In this document: piece by piece, positions 8,831 through 21,660 of the stretch
How the letters are laid out: each line of letters opens with the position of its first letter
Position numbering within the stretch: the stretch's first letter is position 1
Origin: Mycobacterium arosiense ATCC BAA-1401 = DSM 45069
GTDB taxonomy: Bacteria > Actinomycetota > Actinomycetes > Mycobacteriales > Mycobacteriaceae
Length of the DNA: 64,000 bases
Assembly: GCF_002086125.1 (NCBI RefSeq)
Contig: NZ_MVHG01000002.1
Span: forward strand, 12,702-76,701
Direction of reading: 5' to 3'
The notes under the pieces: model-generated
The model's database searches: none
The model's input: the letters and a program-made list of their open reading frames with translations, nothing else
What the model was told of the DNA's origin: nothing
Translations under genes and position numbers: made by a program

Positions 8831-11800
8831 TCAGGGGCCGACTTCGTCGTCGAGAATGGCGAACAGCTGACTCTCGGTGGCGGTGGAGATGTCGTCGTCG
8901 AACGCCTGCTCGGGGTGTTCCAGGAGCGGGGCCACCGTGGGGCCCGTCACCGTGCCCAGCAAGCCCTCCAGCCGGGTGACCAGCTGCGCCTGGTCGCCGG
9001 GACTCAAATCGGGCGCCTTGAGCAGTGCCTGCAGTTCACCGGCGATCTCGTCGAAGCGGGCGGTCCGATCGGGCGGCGTGGTAGCCACCGCGGCGGGGCC
9101 GCTGGTGGCCAGCTGGGTGCCGAGGTGTTCGGCAAGCGCGTTCGGCGTGGGGTGATCGAAGATCAGCGTGGGCGAAAGGGTCAGGCCGGTGGCGATTTTG
9201 AGCCGGTTGCGTAGCTCCACGGCGGTCAGCGAATCGAACCCGAGATCGCCGAACGCATCGTCGGCATTGACGTCCGCGGCGCTATGACCCAATACCGTGG
9301 CCGCGTTGCTGCAGACCAGTTCCACCAGTTCGCCGTGCCGCTGCCCGGGCGACATGCCGTCCAGCCGGGCCCGCAGGCCCGTCAGGGACACCATGTCGGT
9401 GTGCTCCAGCATCCGGCGGGCCGGACGGGTGGCCAACTGGCTCAGCAGCGGCGGCAGCGTGGCGCCGTGGTGTGCCAGCGCGCCCCGATCGAGTCGGGTG
9501 CCCACCACAATGGGCTGTTCGCCGAGCAGCGCGGCGTCCAGCAGTTCCAGCGCTTGCCGAGTCGTCAACGCGCTCAGCCCGGCGCGGCTCATCCTGGCCC
9601 TGTCACGCTCGCCGAGGTGTTGGGTCATCGTCGAGGACTCTTCCCACATCCCCCAGGCGACCGAGAGTCCGGGCAGCCCGTGCGCGTGGCGATGCGCCGC
9701 CAGCGCGTCGAGGAAGCTGTTGGCCGCCGCGTAATTCCCCTGGCCGGGGGCGCCCACGATGCCCGCCATCGACGAGAACGCCACGAACGCCGACAGATCC
9801 AGGTCCCGGGTCAGCTCGTGCAGGTGCCAAGCCCCGTCGACCTTGGCCCGCAGCACCGTGTCCATGCGCGCCGGCGTCAGCGAGGCGATCACTGCGTCGT
9901 CGAGCACGCCCGCGGCGTGGAACACCGAACGCAGCGGGTACCGCGCGGGCACCTGCGCCAGCAGCGCCGCGACGGCCTCCCGATCGCCGACGTCGCACGC
10001 CACCACCGCCACCGATGCCCCCGCGCCACGCAGTTCGACGGCCAGCTCGGCCATGCCGTCGGCGCGTTCACCGCGGCGGCTGACCAGCATCACGTGCGGC
10101 ACCCGGTGCCGCTCGACGAGGTGCCGTGCCACCGCCGAACCGGCCATGCCGGTCCCGCCGGTGATCAGTGCGGTGCCGCCGGCCAGCCCGGCGGGCCCGC
10201 CCGGCATGGTGAGCACGACCTTGCCGATGTGGCGGGCCTGGCTGACGAACCGGTAGGCCTCGGCGGCGCTGCGCACGTCGAACGCCTTGACGGGCAACAG
10301 CGCCAGCGCGCCGGCCGCGAACAACCCCATCAACTCCGTCAGCATCTCGGCGATGCGGTCGGGGCCGGCCTCCATCAGATCGAATGCGCGATACGTCACG
10401 CCGGGATGGGACCGGGCGATGTCATCCGGGTCGCGCAGATCGGTCTTGCCCATTTCGATGAAGCGACCGCCGGGGGCCAGCAGCCGCAGCGACGCATCGT
10501 TGAACTCCCCCGCCAGCGAGTTGAGCACCACGTCGACGCCCCCGGCGCCGAATTTCTGCTCGAAGTCCAGGGCGCGGGAATCCGCGATGTGCGCGTCGTC
10601 GAATCCCATGCCGCGCAGAATGTTCCACTTGCCGCGGCTGGCGGTCGCGTAAACCTCCGCCCCCCAATGGCGGGCCAGTTGCACCGCGGCCATGCCGACC
10701 CCGCCGGTGGCGGCGTGCACGAGCACCCGCTGCCCGGAGCGCAGGCCGGCCAGCACCGACAGCCCGTAATAGGCCGTCAAGAACACCACCGGCACGGCCG
10801 CGGCCTGGGCCATCGACCAGCCCTGCGGCACGCGGGTCACCAATCGGCGATCCACGGCCGCCTCCGAGCCGGCCAGCCCGAAGATTCCCATGACCGCGTC
10901 CCCGACGGCCAGATCGGTGACACCGGGGCCGAGTTCGATGACGATCCCGGCGCCCTCGGCGCCCAGCTGGGCCGCACCCGGGTACATGCCCAGCGCCACC
11001 AGCACGTCGCGGAAGTTCACCCCGGCCGCGGCCACCGCCACCCGCACCCGACCGGCCTCCAGCTGCGCCTGCGGATACTCCTGCACGGCAAGGTCTTCCA
11101 GCGTCCCGGCGCCGCCGGCGGCCAGCCGCCACACCGCCGGCGGGTCGAGCAGCCGCAGCGGGGGTCGCCGGTCGGCCGGCTTCAGCCGGGCGCTGTAGGC
11201 CACCCCGTCGCGCACCACCAGTTGCGGCTCACCGCAACCGATCGCGGCGGCGACACCGAGCGTTCCGTCGGTGTCGAGCAACACCACGCGACCGGGGTGC
11301 TCGGCCTGCGCCGACCGCGTCAACCCCCACACCGCCGCCCCGGCCAGGTCCTCGACGCCGTGTGTGGCCGGCCCCACCGCGCCGCGGGTCTGCACCACCA
11401 GGACCCCGTTGGCCGCGCCGGCCAGCCAGTTTTGCAGCACACCCAGGGCCTCGTGCGTCGCCGCATACGCCGACGTCACCGCGTCGGTGCCCGCCGCCGG
11501 TGACTCCCAGACAGTGAAGTCAGCGCCAATGCCGTTGCCGGGCAACGTTACCGGCGACCACACCACGTCGAGCAACTCGCCACTTCCGGCGCGGGCCGCC
11601 ACCGCCGCGGTCAGTTGGTCGGCCGAGACGGCGCGCGTGATCAGCTCGCGCACCGACAGCACCGGTAGGCCCGACGAATCGGCCAGCTCGACCGAGACGG
11701 CGCCGGGACCGGCCGGCGCCAGCCTGACCCGCACCCGCGACGCACCCGCCGCGTACAGGCTCACGCCCTGCCACGAGAACGGCAAGACGGTCTCGATCCG

Positions 11801-14800
11801 CTCGTGGGCCACCCCCAGCGCGTGCAGCGCCGCATCCAGGATCACCGGCTGGATGCCGAAGCCGGCGGTCGAGACGCCGGCCTGCTGCGGGAGTTCGACC
11901 TCGGCGAAAGTCTCGGCGCCCCTTCGCCATACGGCCCGCAGCCCCCGGAACGCCGGTCCGTATCCATAGCCGCGGGCGGCCAGACCGTCATACGCGCCGG
12001 TGACGTCCACCGCGTCCGCGCCCAGCGGCGGCCACACCGACAGGTCGATCGCCGGTTCGGGCGGCGCACCCTCGCTCAGCACCCCTTCGGCGTGCAGCAC
12101 CCAATCAGCTTGCGGGGCACGCGAATACACGGCGACCGACCGGGTGCCCGCCTCGGCGGCCGCGGTCACCAAGACCTGGAGGTGCACCACGCCGACCGCG
12201 GGCACCGACAGCGGCGCCGACAGCGTCAACTCCTCGACCACCGAGCAGCCGACCTCGTCACCGGCCCGCAACGCCAGCTCCACGAAACCGGCCCCGGGAA
12301 ACAGCACCGTGCCGGCGACCGCGTGGTCGGCGAGCCACGGCTGGGCGGCCACCGAAAGCCGGCCCGTCAACACCACCCCACCGGAATCCGGCCGGTCGAC
12401 CACCGCACCCAGCAACGCGTGCTCGGCCTCGGCCAAACCGAGGCTGGCGATGTTGGCCGAACCCACCGAATCGCCGGACAGCCAAAACCGGCGCCGCACA
12501 AAGGCGTACGTGGGCAGCTCGACACGCCGGGCAGGCAGATCGGCGAAGGCCGCGGCCCATTGCACGTCAGCGCCGGCGGTGAACAGCTCTCCGGCCGCCC
12601 GCAGCAGCGAGTCGACCTCGGGGTGGCCCTTGGCCATCGTGACCACCGTGGACGCCCGGTCGGTGGTCAGGGACTGTGCCACCGCGGACGTCAACGCCGC
12701 GCCCGGTCCCACCTCGAGGAACACGCCGGCACCCAGGGATTCGGCCAGCTGCACACCGTCGACGAACCGCACCGGCCGGCGCACGTGGTCCACCCAGTAC
12801 GCGACCGAGCCATAGCCGGGGCCGGCCAGTTGCCCGGTCAGGTTGGACATCAAGGCAATTCGCGGCTCGGCCGCCGAGATGCCCGCCGCCACCGCCGCGA
12901 AGTCGTCGATCATAGGTTCCATCAACGGCGAGTGAAACGCGTGCGAGACCGCCAGCCGGTGCACCCGCGCGCCGCCTGCGGCCAACCGGTCGGCGACCAA
13001 CCCCACCGCGGCCCGCTCACCGGAGAGCACCAGCGATTGCGGGCCGTTGACCGCCGCGATGCTCACGGCGCCGTTCAGCATGGGAGCCACCTCGGCCTCG
13101 GTCGCGGCCACGGCGATCATCACCCCGCCGGCCGGCAGCGCAGCCATCAGGCGGCCGCGCGCCGCCACCAGCCGGGCCGCGTCGGGCAGCGACAGCACCC
13201 CGGCCACCCACGCCGCGGCGACCTCGCCCACCGAGTGGCCGATCACCACATCCGGTGTCACCCCGAAGGACTGCCACAGCGCGGCCAACGCGACCTCCAG
13301 CACGAACAGCGCCGGCTGGGCGAATTCGGTGCTCTGCAACAACTCCGGGTCGGTGCCCCACATCACCTCGCGCAGCGGCAGTCGCGTGTGAGTGTCCACC
13401 GCCGCGATCGCCTCATCGAAGGCCCGCGCGAACACTCCAAACCGCTCATACAGCTCGGCGCCCATGCCGAGCGACTGCGACCCCTGGCCGGGAAAGACGA
13501 ACACCCGCTTGCCCACCGACCGGGACCGGCCGACCAGCACGGCGGGATCCGGGCGCCCGGCGGCCAGCCCCGCCAACCCCGCCGTCAGGTTGGCGCGGTC
13601 GGCACCGGCCAGCACCGCACGATGCTCGAAGGCCGCCCGGGTGGTCGCCAACGACCAGCCCACGTCCACCGCCCGCGGCCCCGCGTCGCGGTCCAGCCGG
13701 TCCAGCAACCGTTGCGCCTGGCCGGCCAGCGCCTCGGGCGAGCGGGCCGAAATCACCCACGGGACAACCGAATCGGGTGCGGACGCGACCGGTTCGGCCT
13801 CGCTTTCGAGTGCCGCGGGGGCCTGCTCGACGATGACGTGCGCGTTGGTGCCGCTGATCCCGAACGACGAGACGCCCGCCCGCCGGATCCCGCCGTGGTC
13901 CGGCCACGGCCGCGGATCGGTCAGCAGCGACACCGCGCCGACCGACCAATCCACGTGCGGCGACGGGACGTCCACGTGCAACGTCTTGGGCAGCACCCCG
14001 TGCCGGATCGCCTGAATCATCTTGATCACCCCGGCCACCCCCGCCGCGGCCGAGGTGTGGCCGATGTTCGATTTGATCGATCCCAGCCAGAGCGGGCGAT
14101 CCGCGGGGCGATCCTGCCCGTACGTCGCCAGCAGGGCCTGGGCTTCGATGGGGTCCCCGAGCACCGTCCCGGTCCCGTGGCCCTCGACCACATCCACGTC
14201 CGCGGCCGTCAGCCCGGCGTTGGCCAGCGCCGCCCGGATGACCCGTTGCTGCGACGGCCCGTTGGGCGCGGTCAGACCGTTCGACGCGCCGTCCTGATTC
14301 ACCGCGGTGCCGCGCAGCACCGCCAACACGGGATGTCCCAGGCGCCGGGCGTCGGCCAACCGCTCCAGCACCAGGACACCGGCGCCCTCCGACCACGAAG
14401 TCCCATCCGCCGCACCGGCGTACACCTTGCAGCGTCCGTCGGGGGCCAGCGCGCGCTGGCGGCTGAACTCGACGAAGGCCGCGGGGGTCGCCATCACGGT
14501 CACGCCACCGGCCAGCGCCAGATCGCACTCCCCGGACCGCAGCGACTGCGCGGCCAGATGCATCGAGACCAACGACGACGAGCACGCGGTATCCACCGAC
14601 ACCGCGGGGCCTTCCAGCCCCAACACGTAGGACACCCGGCCCGAGGTCACGCTCAGCGTCGACCCGGTGAGCCCGTAGCCCTCGAGCTCGCCCTTGACCT
14701 CTCCGCCATAACCGGCGTGGATGACCCCGGCGAAGACGCCGGTCGCCGAGCCGCGCAGCGCGAAGGGGTCAATGCCGGCCCGCTCCAACGCCTCCCAGCA

Positions 14801-15190
14801 GATCTCCAGCATCATCCGCTGCTGGGGATCCATGGCCAGCGCCTCGCTGGGCCCGATGCCGAAGAAGCCGGCGTCGAAGTCACCCGCGTTGGCCAAGAAG
14901 CTGCCCTGCCGGGTGTACATCTTCCCTTGGGTGTCCGGGTCGGGGTCGTACAGCCCCTCGACGTCCCAGCCGCGGTCCGCCGGGAAGTCGGACACCGTGT
15001 CGCGGCCCTGGATCACCAGTTCCCACAGGTCTTCCGGTGATTCGACGCCACCGGCGTAGCGACACGCCATGCCGACCACCGCGACCGGCTCGGAAAGCCG
15101 GCCCTCGAGCTCCGCGACGCGCCGCCGGGTCCGCCTGAGATCCGCCGTGAGGCGTTTCAGGTAGTCGACGTGCTGCGAGGTGCCCGGCAT
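8831..15190 (-). CDS. pks8: Type I polyketide synthase Pks8 (intact; pks8/pks17 fused)
   Basis: A 2119-residue single module in the order KS-AT-DH-ER-KR-ACP. Landmarks are KS Cys203, AT Ser653 (GHSVGE) with HAFH (malonyl-CoA type), DH His956 in a canonical HxxxGxxxxP, ER nucleotide loop [13 protein letters not shown] loop TGGTGMAGS with LDD (B-type) and SSMAG plus NYAAANS, and ACP Ser1987. All three reductive domains look functional, so the module should add a fully reduced C2 unit. The N-terminus is an Arg/Leu coiled coil ([20 protein letters not shown]) and the C-terminus a [12 protein letters not shown] helix, matching class 1 docking partners. I chose ATG 15190 because AAGGAG lies about 6 nt upstream; a longer frame reads into pks7. 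From memory, M. tuberculosis has this gene broken into pks8 and pks17. Confidence 0.92.
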   Translation of the reverse strand: MPGTSQHVDYLKRLTADLRRTRRRVAELEGRLSEPVAVVGMACRYAGGVESPEDLWELVIQGRDTVSDFPADRGWDVEGLYDPDPDTQGKMYTRQGSFLANAGDFDAGFFGIGPSEALAMDPQQRMMLEICWEALERAGIDPFALRGSATGVFAGVIHAGYGGEVKGELEGYGLTGSTLSVTSGRVSYVLGLEGPAVSVDTACSSSLVSMHLAAQSLRSGECDLALAGGVTVMATPAAFVEFSRQRALAPDGRCKVYAGAADGTSWSEGAGVLVLERLADARRLGHPVLAVLRGTAVNQDGASNGLTAPNGPSQQRVIRAALANAGLTAADVDVVEGHGTGTVLGDPIEAQALLATYGQDRPADRPLWLGSIKSNIGHTSAAAGVAGVIKMIQAIRHGVLPKTLHVDVPSPHVDWSVGAVSLLTDPRPWPDHGGIRRAGVSSFGISGTNAHVIVEQAPAALESEAEPVASAPDSVVPWVISARSPEALAGQAQRLLDRLDRDAGPRAVDVGWSLATTRAAFEHRAVLAGADRANLTAGLAGLAAGRPDPAVLVGRSRSVGKRVFVFPGQGSQSLGMGAELYERFGVFARAFDEAIAAVDTHTRLPLREVMWGTDPELLQSTEFAQPALFVLEVALAALWQSFGVTPDVVIGHSVGEVAAAWVAGVLSLPDAARLVAARGRLMAALPAGGVMIAVAATEAEVAPMLNGAVSIAAVNGPQSLVLSGERAAVGLVADRLAAGGARVHRLAVSHAFHSPLMEPMIDDFAAVAAGISAAEPRIALMSNLTGQLAGPGYGSVAYWVDHVRRPVRFVDGVQLAESLGAGVFLEVGPGAALTSAVAQSLTTDRASTVVTMAKGHPEVDSLLRAAGELFTAGADVQWAAAFADLPARRVELPTYAFVRRRFWLSGDSVGSANIASLGLAEAEHALLGAVVDRPDSGGVVLTGRLSVAAQPWLADHAVAGTVLFPGAGFVELALRAGDEVGCSVVEELTLSAPLSVPAVGVVHLQVLVTAAAEAGTRSVAVYSRAPQADWVLHAEGVLSEGAPPEPAIDLSVWPPLGADAVDVTGAYDGLAARGYGYGPAFRGLRAVWRRGAETFAEVELPQQAGVSTAGFGIQPVILDAALHALGVAHERIETVLPFSWQGVSLYAAGASRVRVRLAPAGPGAVSVELADSSGLPVLSVRELITRAVSADQLTAAVAARAGSGELLDVVWSPVTLPGNGIGADFTVWESPAAGTDAVTSAYAATHEALGVLQNWLAGAANGVLVVQTRGAVGPATHGVEDLAGAAVWGLTRSAQAEHPGRVVLLDTDGTLGVAAAIGCGEPQLVVRDGVAYSARLKPADRRPPLRLLDPPAVWRLAAGGAGTLEDLAVQEYPQAQLEAGRVRVAVAAAGVNFRDVLVALGMYPGAAQLGAEGAGIVIELGPGVTDLAVGDAVMGIFGLAGSEAAVDRRLVTRVPQGWSMAQAAAVPVVFLTAYYGLSVLAGLRSGQRVLVHAATGGVGMAAVQLARHWGAEVYATASRGKWNILRGMGFDDAHIADSRALDFEQKFGAGGVDVVLNSLAGEFNDASLRLLAPGGRFIEMGKTDLRDPDDIARSHPGVTYRAFDLMEAGPDRIAEMLTELMGLFAAGALALLPVKAFDVRSAAEAYRFVSQARHIGKVVLTMPGGPAGLAGGTALITGGTGMAGSAVARHLVERHRVPHVMLVSRRGERADGMAELAVELRGAGASVAVVACDVGDREAVAALLAQVPARYPLRSVFHAAGVLDDAVIASLTPARMDTVLRAKVDGAWHLHELTRDLDLSAFVAFSSMAGIVGAPGQGNYAAANSFLDALAAHRHAHGLPGLSVAWGMWEESSTMTQHLGERDRARMSRAGLSALTTRQALELLDAALLGEQPIVVGTRLDRGALAHHGATLPPLLSQLATRPARRMLEHTDMVSLTGLRARLDGMSPGQRHGELVELVCSNAATVLGHSAADVNADDAFGDLGFDSLTAVELRNRLKIATGLTLSPTLIFDHPTPNALAEHLGTQLATSGPAAVATTPPDRTARFDEIAGELQALLKAPDLSPGDQAQLVTRLEGLLGTVTGPTVAPLLEHPEQAFDDDISTATESQLFAILDDEVGP

Positions 15191-15209
15191 CGTTGCTCCT
15201 TGCGGGGTG

Positions 15210-18200
15210 TCAGCGGCCGAGTTCTTCATCGAGGATCGCAAAGAGTTGGCTTTCGGTGGCGGCGTCGAGATCCTCGTCGAGGTGGTCGGCATGCTCGCCC
15301 GGCGGTAGCGCGGCCAGCAGGTTGTGAATGCGCGCCCGCAGCGCGGACCTGTCGTCGGCATTCCAGTTGGGCGCGCCGAGCAGCGCCTGCAGTTCGCGGG
15401 TGATGTCGTTGAAGCGACCCATCAGGTTCGGCGGTTCGTCGTCGCCCGGGGCGGCGGCCAGTTGGGTGTCGAGATGCGCGGCCAGCACGGTGGGTGTCGG
15501 GTAGTCGAAGATCAGCGTCGGCGAAAGAGTAAGTCCGGTAGCGTTTTTGAGCCGGTTACGCAATTCTACGGCGGTCAGCGAATCGAAGCCGAGCTCGCCA
15601 AACGCGCTGCCGGTGTTGATGTCCGCCGGATTGGGCACCCCCAGCACCATCGCCGCGTTACCGCACACCAGGTCGACCAGCTCGCGCTGTCGCGCCTCGG
15701 GGCTCAGCCCGTGCAGGCGTGCCGACAACCCCGTCGCCGACGCGGTGACGTCCGTGTCGGCGACGACGCGCCGGGCCGGACCGGCGACGAGTTCGGACAG
15801 CAGCGGGGGCAGCGCGGCGATGTTGTCGGACAGGGCGGCCCGGTCCACCCGCGCGGCCACCAGCACCGGAGCGTCCACCAGCATGGCGGCGTCGAAGGCG
15901 GCCAGCGCCTGCTCGGTGGACAGCGGCGCCAGCCCGATCCTGCTCATCCGGGCCTTGTCGCGATCGCCGAGGTGCGCCGTCATCGCCGACGCCTGCTCCC
16001 ACAGGCCCCAGGCCAGCGACAGGCCGGCCAGCCCGTGGGCCCGCCGGTAGGCGGCCAGCCCGTCGAGGAAGCTGTTGGCCGCCGCGTAGTTCGCCTGACC
16101 CGGGGTCCCCACGATCCCGGCCATCGACGAAAACACCACGAACGCCGAGAGATCCAGGTGCCGGGTGAGCTCGTGCAAATTCCACGCCCCGTCCACCTTG
16201 GCGCGCAGCACCGCGTCCACCCGGTCCGGGGTCAGCGATGAGATCAGCCCGTCGTCGAGAATGCCCGCGGCATGGACGATTCCACGCAGCGGATATTGCG
16301 CCGGTATCCCGGCCAGCATCGCCGCGGCCGCCTCGCGGTCGGCGACGTCGCAGGCCACCACCGACACCTGCGCGCCGCAGCGCCGCAGGTCGGACACGAG
16401 CTCGGCGACCCCCGGCCCCCGGCCGCCGGTCCGGCTGACCAGCACCGCGTGGGCCACCCGGTAGCGGTCGACGAGGTGGCGCGCCAGCGCGGAACCCGCC
16501 ATTCCGGTGCCACCGGTGATCACCACGCTGGCCCCGGCCAGGCCACCGCCGCAGCCGCTGAGCACCTCACCGGGGCCCGACGGGACGGTCAGCGCGACTT
16601 TGCCGATGTGGCGTGCCTGGCTGACGTACCGATAGGCCGTCGCCGCGCAGCGGACGTCAAAAGTATTCAGCGGCAATGGTTTCACGACTCCGTCCGCCAG
16701 CAGTCCCTTGATCTCGGCCAGCATGGCCGCGGTGCGGTCCGGTCCGGCCTCCATCAGGTCGAACGCCCGGTACACCGCGCCCCGATGCCGTTCGGCGACG
16801 ACGCGCGGATCCCGCACGTCGGTCTTGCCCATCTCGATGAACCGACCGCCGGGAGCCAGTAGCCGCAACGACGCGTCGGTGAACTCACCGGCCAACGAAT
16901 TGAGCACGACGTCGAAGCCGGCGCCGCCGGTTGACGACGCGAACTTGTTCTCAAACTCCGTCGTGCGCGAATCGCCGATGTGGTCGTCGTCGAATCCCAT
17001 CGCGCGCAGGGTGTCCCACTTGCCGCGGCTGGCGGTGGCGAACACCTCGGCACCCCAGTGCCGCGCCAACTGCACCGCGGCCATGCCCACCCCACCGGTG
17101 GCGGTGTGCACCAGGACCCGCTCGCCGGCGCGCAGCCCGCCCAGCACCGACAGGCCGTACAGCGCGGTCAGGAACACCACCGGCATGCCCGCGGCCGTCA
17201 CCAGCGGCAAGCCCGGCGGCACCGGCGTCACCACGCGCTGATCCACCACCGCTTCGGAGCCGACGACCCCGAGCAACCCCATCACCGCGTCGCCGACGGC
17301 CAGGCCGGTCACGTCGGGCCCCACCTCGACGATGACACCGGAGCCCTCGGCACCCAGCCGGCCTCCGCCGGGATACATCCCCAGGGCCACCAGGACGTCG
17401 CGGAAGTTGACCCCGACCGCGGCCACCGCCACCCGCACCTGCCCCGCAACCAATTCCGGACGCGGGCAACGGGTTACGACCAGATCCTCCAGGGTGCCCG
17501 CGCCGCCGGCGTGCAACCGCCAGCCCGCCGCGGGCAACGCGGCGATCGAACCCGTGTGCACCGGCCGCAACCGCGCCGCATACGCCACACCCTGGCGAAC
17601 CACCACTTGCGGCTCGCCGCAACCGATTACCGCATTGGCGTCGACGGAGCCGTCGGAATCGATCAGCACCACCCGGCCGGGGTGCTCCGCCTGCGCCGAG
17701 CGCACCAGCCCCCACACCGCCGCCCCGGCGAGGTCCGAAACGTCCTCGCCGGCAAGGGCGACGGCCCCACGGGTCTGCACGGCCAGCACCGCGTCGCTTT
17801 CGTCGCGCAGCCAAGACTGCAGCGCCCCCAAGATCTCGGTGGTCGCGGCGTGCACGGACGCCACCACGTCGCCACCGTGATCGCCCGGCTCCCACAGCGT
17901 GGCAGCGGCGCGACCGTCGCCCAGCGCGACCGGCGACCAGGTGACGTCGAGCAGTCCCTCACCGAGCGATCGGCGGGCGGGGGCCGCCGCCGTGAGCTGC
18001 CCGGGGGTGACCGGGCGCATGGCCAGCGACCGCACCGAGAGCACCGGCAGCCCCGCCCCGTCGGACAATTCGACCGAGACCGCGCCGGCGCCGGCCGGCA
18101 CGATCCGGACCCGCGCTCGCGACGCGCCCGACGCGTGTAGCGACACGCCCTGCCAGGAGAACGGCAGCACGGTCTCGTCGCTCCCGGCGGCGACGCCGAT

Positions 18201-21200
18201 CGCGTGCAGCGCGGCATCCAGAAGCACGGGGTGTATCCCGAAGCCGCCGTCGGCGTCGGCGGCGGCTTCGGGCACGGCGATCTCGGCGAAGATCTCGTCC
18301 CCGCGTTGCCACATCGCCCGCAGGCCCCGGAAGGCGTCGCCGTACTCGTAGCCGCGCCGCGCCAGTCGCGCATACGCGCCGGTGACGTCCACCGCGGTCG
18401 CCCCCGCGGGCGGCCAGCTCGAGAGGTCCGCGGCCGGCGTCGCCGTGCCCGGCCGCAGCAGCCCCTCGGCATGCTGCACCCACTCCGAACCCGGCTGCGT
18501 GTCAATCGAATACACCCTCAGCCGACGGCGGCCCGACTCGTCGGGTGCGCCGACCACCAGCTGCACCCGCACCCCGGCGGACCCGGGCAGCAGCAGCGGC
18601 GCCGACAGGGTCAGCTCGTCGAGCACCCCGCACCCGACCTCGTCGCCCGCGCGGATGGCCAACTCGACGAACCCGGCACCCGGGAACAACACCGTGTCGC
18701 CGACCGCGTGATCGGCCAGCCACGGGTGCGCCGCCGTCGACAACCGGCCCGTCAGCACCACGCCGCCGGAGTCGGGGCGCGGCACCACCGCGCCCAGCAG
18801 GCCGTGCTCGGCGGCCGCCAGGCCCAGGGTGGCCACGTCCTGCGACCCGGTCGCGCCGCCCGGTAGCCAAAAGTGTTGCCGGACAAAGCCATATGTCGGT
18901 AGATCGATGCGGCGGCCGCCGAGGCCGGACAGCGCCGCTCGCCAGTCCACCCCCACGCCGGCGACATGGGCCGCCGCCGCCGAGAGCCAGAAGCGGTCCA
19001 GGCCACCGTCATCGCGGCCCAGCGACGGGATGACGCACGCCCGGTCGCCGTCGGGCATGGATTCCTCGATGGCGGCCATCAGCACCGGGTGCGGACTGGA
19101 TTCGATGAACACCTGGTAGCCCGCATCGCACGCGCTGCGCACCGCCTTCTCGAATTGCACGGTGTGGCGGATGCTTTGGAACCAGTAGTCGGCGTTCAGC
19201 CCCGCGGTGTCCAGCTGCTCGCCGGTGACCGTGGAGAAGAAGGCGACGGCGGACGATCGCTGCGCCAGGCCTTCCAGCGCCGCGGCGAGGGGCTCGCGAA
19301 TCGCATCTACCTGTGCCGAGTGCGATGCGTAGTCGACGTCGATCTTGCGGGCCCGGACGTTGTCGGCCTCGCACCGTTGCATCAGCTCGGCCAGCGCGTC
19401 CACCTCACCCGAGACCACCACCGCCGCAACGCCGTTGACGGTGGCGATATTGAGCCGTTCGCCCCACGCGGCGATCAGTTGCTCGGCGCGCGGCAGGCTG
19501 CACGCCAGCGAGACCATGCCGCCGGAGCCCGACAACCGCACCAGCAACCGGCTGCGCAGCGCGACCACCCGGGCGGCATCCTCCAGCGACAGCGCGCCAG
19601 CCACGTAGGCCGCCGCGATTTCGCCCTGCGAATGGCCGATCACCGCGTCGGGCGTCACGCCCACCGAGCGCCACAGTTCGGCCAGCGACACCATTACCGC
19701 CCACAGCGCCGGCTGCACAACGTCCACCCGGTCCAAGCCGGGTGCGCCCGGCACCCCGCGGATGACGTCGATCAGCGACCAGTCGACGTGCTCGGCGAGC
19801 GCCTTGTCGCACAACTGCAGGTGGTCGGCGAATATCCTTGAACTGTCCAGCAATTGGGCGCCCATGCCGACCCATTGCGAGCCCTGGCCGGGGAATACGA
19901 ACACCGTCTTGCCCATCGGCCGGGCCCGGCCCACCACCAGGCCCGCGCCCTGCTCGCCGGCCGCCAGGGCCGTCAGCGCGCGCAGCAACTGCGCGCCGTC
20001 GGCGCCCACGATCACCGCCCGGTGCTCGAAGCGTGACCGCGTCGCGATCAGCGACCAGCCCACGTCCAGCACCCGCACCCGGGGATCGGCCTTCACGTGG
20101 GCCAATAGCCGCGCGCCCTGGTTCGCCAGCGCCTCAGCCGAACGGGCCGACAGCACCCACGGGACGATGACGTCATCGCCTGGGACCGGGGCGTTTTCCG
20201 GCTCCGGGCCGTACTGCTCCAGGATGACGTGCGCGTTGGTGCCGCTGATGCCGAAGGACGAGACGCCCGCGCGCCGCGGCCTGTCCACGGCCGGCCAGGG
20301 CCGCTGCTCGGTCAGCAACGACACGGCCCCGGCGGCCCAATCCACGTGCGGCGTCGGCTCATCCACGTGCAATGTCTTGGGCATCACCCCGTGGCGGATC
20401 GCCTGCACCATCTTGATCACCCCGCCGGCGCCCGCGGCGGCCGAGGTGTGGCCCATGTTCGATTTGATCGAGCCGAGCCACAGCGGCCGATCGGCCGGCC
20501 GGTCCTGGCCGTAGGTGGCCAGAACCGCCTGGGCCTCAATGGGATCGCCGAGCGTGGTGCCCGTCCCGTGGCCCTCGACCAGATCGACGTCGGCCGTGTC
20601 CAGCCGCGCGTTGGCCAGCGCCGCCCGGATCACCCGTTGCTGCGACGGCCCGTTGGGCGTCGCCAGGCCGTTGGACGCGCCGTCCTGATTGACGGCGGAC
20701 CCGCGCACGACGGCGAGCACCGGATGCCCGTGCCGCCGGGCATCGGCCAGCCGCTCCAGCACCAGCACCCCGACGCCTTCGGAGAACCCGGTGCCGTCGG
20801 CGGCACCCGCATACGCCTTGCACCGGCCGTCGGCGGCCAGCGCGCGCTGGCGGCTGAACTCGACGAACATCGCCGGTGTGGCCATCACCGTCACGCCGCC
20901 GGCCAGCGCCAGATCGCACTCGCCGGAACGCAACGACTGCGCCGCCAGGTGCAGGGCCACCAACGACGACGAGCACGCCGTATCCACCGAGACGGCCGGG
21001 CCCTCGAACCCAAGCGAATAGGCCACGCGGCCGGAGGCCACACTCAGCGTCGACCCGCGCAGGCCGTATCGCTCCAGGTGGCCGGGCACCCGTCCCTGGC
21101 CCCCGTAGGAGCCGTGGAATATCCCGGCGAACACGCCGGTCGCCGAGCCCCGCAGCGTCGCGGGGTCAATCCCGGCCCGCTCCAACGCCTCCCAGGACAC

Positions 21201-21590
21201 CTCGAGCAGCAAGCGCTGTTGCGGGTCCATCGCCAGCGCCTCGCTGGGCGCGATCCCGAAGAACGCGGCATCGAAATCGCCGACGTCCGAGAGGAATCCA
21301 CCACACCGGGCATACGACTTGCCCACGGCGTCGGGGTCGTCGTCGAACAGGCCCGCCAGGTTCCAGCCGCGGTCGGTGGGGAACTCCGAGACCACATCGC
21401 GGCCGTCAACGACCATCTGCCACAGAGCTTCTGGTGAATTCAGCCCACCCGGATACCGGCAGCCCATGCCCACCACGGCCACCGGTTCGGTTGCCGCCGC
21501 CAGGTATTGGCGGTTTTCGCGCTTGAGCCGCTCGTTCTCCTTGAGCGACTGGCGAAGGGCCCGGACGAGCTCTTCGGTGTTGCCGTTCAT
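15210..21590 (-). CDS. pks7: Type I polyketide synthase Pks7
   Basis: A 2126-residue single module in the order KS-AT-DH-ER-KR-ACP. KS Cys206 lies in DTACSSS. AT Ser654 (GHSQGE) is followed by YASH, the methylmalonyl-CoA signature, in contrast to HAFH in Pks8 and Pks9. DH His961 lies in [10 protein letters not shown], where Asp replaces the second Gly of the consensus. ER has [14 protein letters not shown] has [12 protein letters not shown] and the Ser-Tyr-Asn set; ACP Ser is 2004. It should add a methyl-branched, reduced unit if the DH works. The N-terminal segment is a coiled-coil docking helix ([20 protein letters not shown]) and the tail is [14 protein letters not shown], the same pair as in Pks8. 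No thioesterase follows. It lies 70 nt after pks10 and 19 nt before pks8. The length matches M. tuberculosis Pks7 as I recall it. Confidence 0.92.
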   Translation of the reverse strand: MNGNTEELVRALRQSLKENERLKRENRQYLAAATEPVAVVGMGCRYPGGLNSPEALWQMVVDGRDVVSEFPTDRGWNLAGLFDDDPDAVGKSYARCGGFLSDVGDFDAAFFGIAPSEALAMDPQQRLLLEVSWEALERAGIDPATLRGSATGVFAGIFHGSYGGQGRVPGHLERYGLRGSTLSVASGRVAYSLGFEGPAVSVDTACSSSLVALHLAAQSLRSGECDLALAGGVTVMATPAMFVEFSRQRALAADGRCKAYAGAADGTGFSEGVGVLVLERLADARRHGHPVLAVVRGSAVNQDGASNGLATPNGPSQQRVIRAALANARLDTADVDLVEGHGTGTTLGDPIEAQAVLATYGQDRPADRPLWLGSIKSNMGHTSAAAGAGGVIKMVQAIRHGVMPKTLHVDEPTPHVDWAAGAVSLLTEQRPWPAVDRPRRAGVSSFGISGTNAHVILEQYGPEPENAPVPGDDVIVPWVLSARSAEALANQGARLLAHVKADPRVRVLDVGWSLIATRSRFEHRAVIVGADGAQLLRALTALAAGEQGAGLVVGRARPMGKTVFVFPGQGSQWVGMGAQLLDSSRIFADHLQLCDKALAEHVDWSLIDVIRGVPGAPGLDRVDVVQPALWAVMVSLAELWRSVGVTPDAVIGHSQGEIAAAYVAGALSLEDAARVVALRSRLLVRLSGSGGMVSLACSLPRAEQLIAAWGERLNIATVNGVAAVVVSGEVDALAELMQRCEADNVRARKIDVDYASHSAQVDAIREPLAAALEGLAQRSSAVAFFSTVTGEQLDTAGLNADYWFQSIRHTVQFEKAVRSACDAGYQVFIESSPHPVLMAAIEESMPDGDRACVIPSLGRDDGGLDRFWLSAAAAHVAGVGVDWRAALSGLGGRRIDLPTYGFVRQHFWLPGGATGSQDVATLGLAAAEHGLLGAVVPRPDSGGVVLTGRLSTAAHPWLADHAVGDTVLFPGAGFVELAIRAGDEVGCGVLDELTLSAPLLLPGSAGVRVQLVVGAPDESGRRRLRVYSIDTQPGSEWVQHAEGLLRPGTATPAADLSSWPPAGATAVDVTGAYARLARRGYEYGDAFRGLRAMWQRGDEIFAEIAVPEAAADADGGFGIHPVLLDAALHAIGVAAGSDETVLPFSWQGVSLHASGASRARVRIVPAGAGAVSVELSDGAGLPVLSVRSLAMRPVTPGQLTAAAPARRSLGEGLLDVTWSPVALGDGRAAATLWEPGDHGGDVVASVHAATTEILGALQSWLRDESDAVLAVQTRGAVALAGEDVSDLAGAAVWGLVRSAQAEHPGRVVLIDSDGSVDANAVIGCGEPQVVVRQGVAYAARLRPVHTGSIAALPAAGWRLHAGGAGTLEDLVVTRCPRPELVAGQVRVAVAAVGVNFRDVLVALGMYPGGGRLGAEGSGVIVEVGPDVTGLAVGDAVMGLLGVVGSEAVVDQRVVTPVPPGLPLVTAAGMPVVFLTALYGLSVLGGLRAGERVLVHTATGGVGMAAVQLARHWGAEVFATASRGKWDTLRAMGFDDDHIGDSRTTEFENKFASSTGGAGFDVVLNSLAGEFTDASLRLLAPGGRFIEMGKTDVRDPRVVAERHRGAVYRAFDLMEAGPDRTAAMLAEIKGLLADGVVKPLPLNTFDVRCAATAYRYVSQARHIGKVALTVPSGPGEVLSGCGGGLAGASVVITGGTGMAGSALARHLVDRYRVAHAVLVSRTGGRGPGVAELVSDLRRCGAQVSVVACDVADREAAAAMLAGIPAQYPLRGIVHAAGILDDGLISSLTPDRVDAVLRAKVDGAWNLHELTRHLDLSAFVVFSSMAGIVGTPGQANYAAANSFLDGLAAYRRAHGLAGLSLAWGLWEQASAMTAHLGDRDKARMSRIGLAPLSTEQALAAFDAAMLVDAPVLVAARVDRAALSDNIAALPPLLSELVAGPARRVVADTDVTASATGLSARLHGLSPEARQRELVDLVCGNAAMVLGVPNPADINTGSAFGELGFDSLTAVELRNRLKNATGLTLSPTLIFDYPTPTVLAAHLDTQLAAAPGDDEPPNLMGRFNDITRELQALLGAPNWNADDRSALRARIHNLLAALPPGEHADHLDEDLDAATESQLFAILDEELGR

Positions 21591-21660
21591 GGCAGGCGGC
21601 CCCTCAAGTCACTCATGGCGATACTTCCTGCCGTCGCACCGCAAAAGCCCCGGACGACGA

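Noticed and set aside
11804-15040. A 1078-codon open frame on the plus strand inside pks8.
   Set aside because: It is antisense to an undoubted polyketide synthase, has Arg/Gly/Pro/His-rich composition with no domain, and arises from third-position GC bias. Similar long frames at 9284-11503, 6304-8613 and 20229-21437 were dropped for the same reason.
15191-15361. 57 extra codons at the 5' end of the pks8 frame.
   Set aside because: They overlap the pks7 docking tail in another frame and lack similarity to a polyketide N-terminus; AAGGAG supports ATG 15190.
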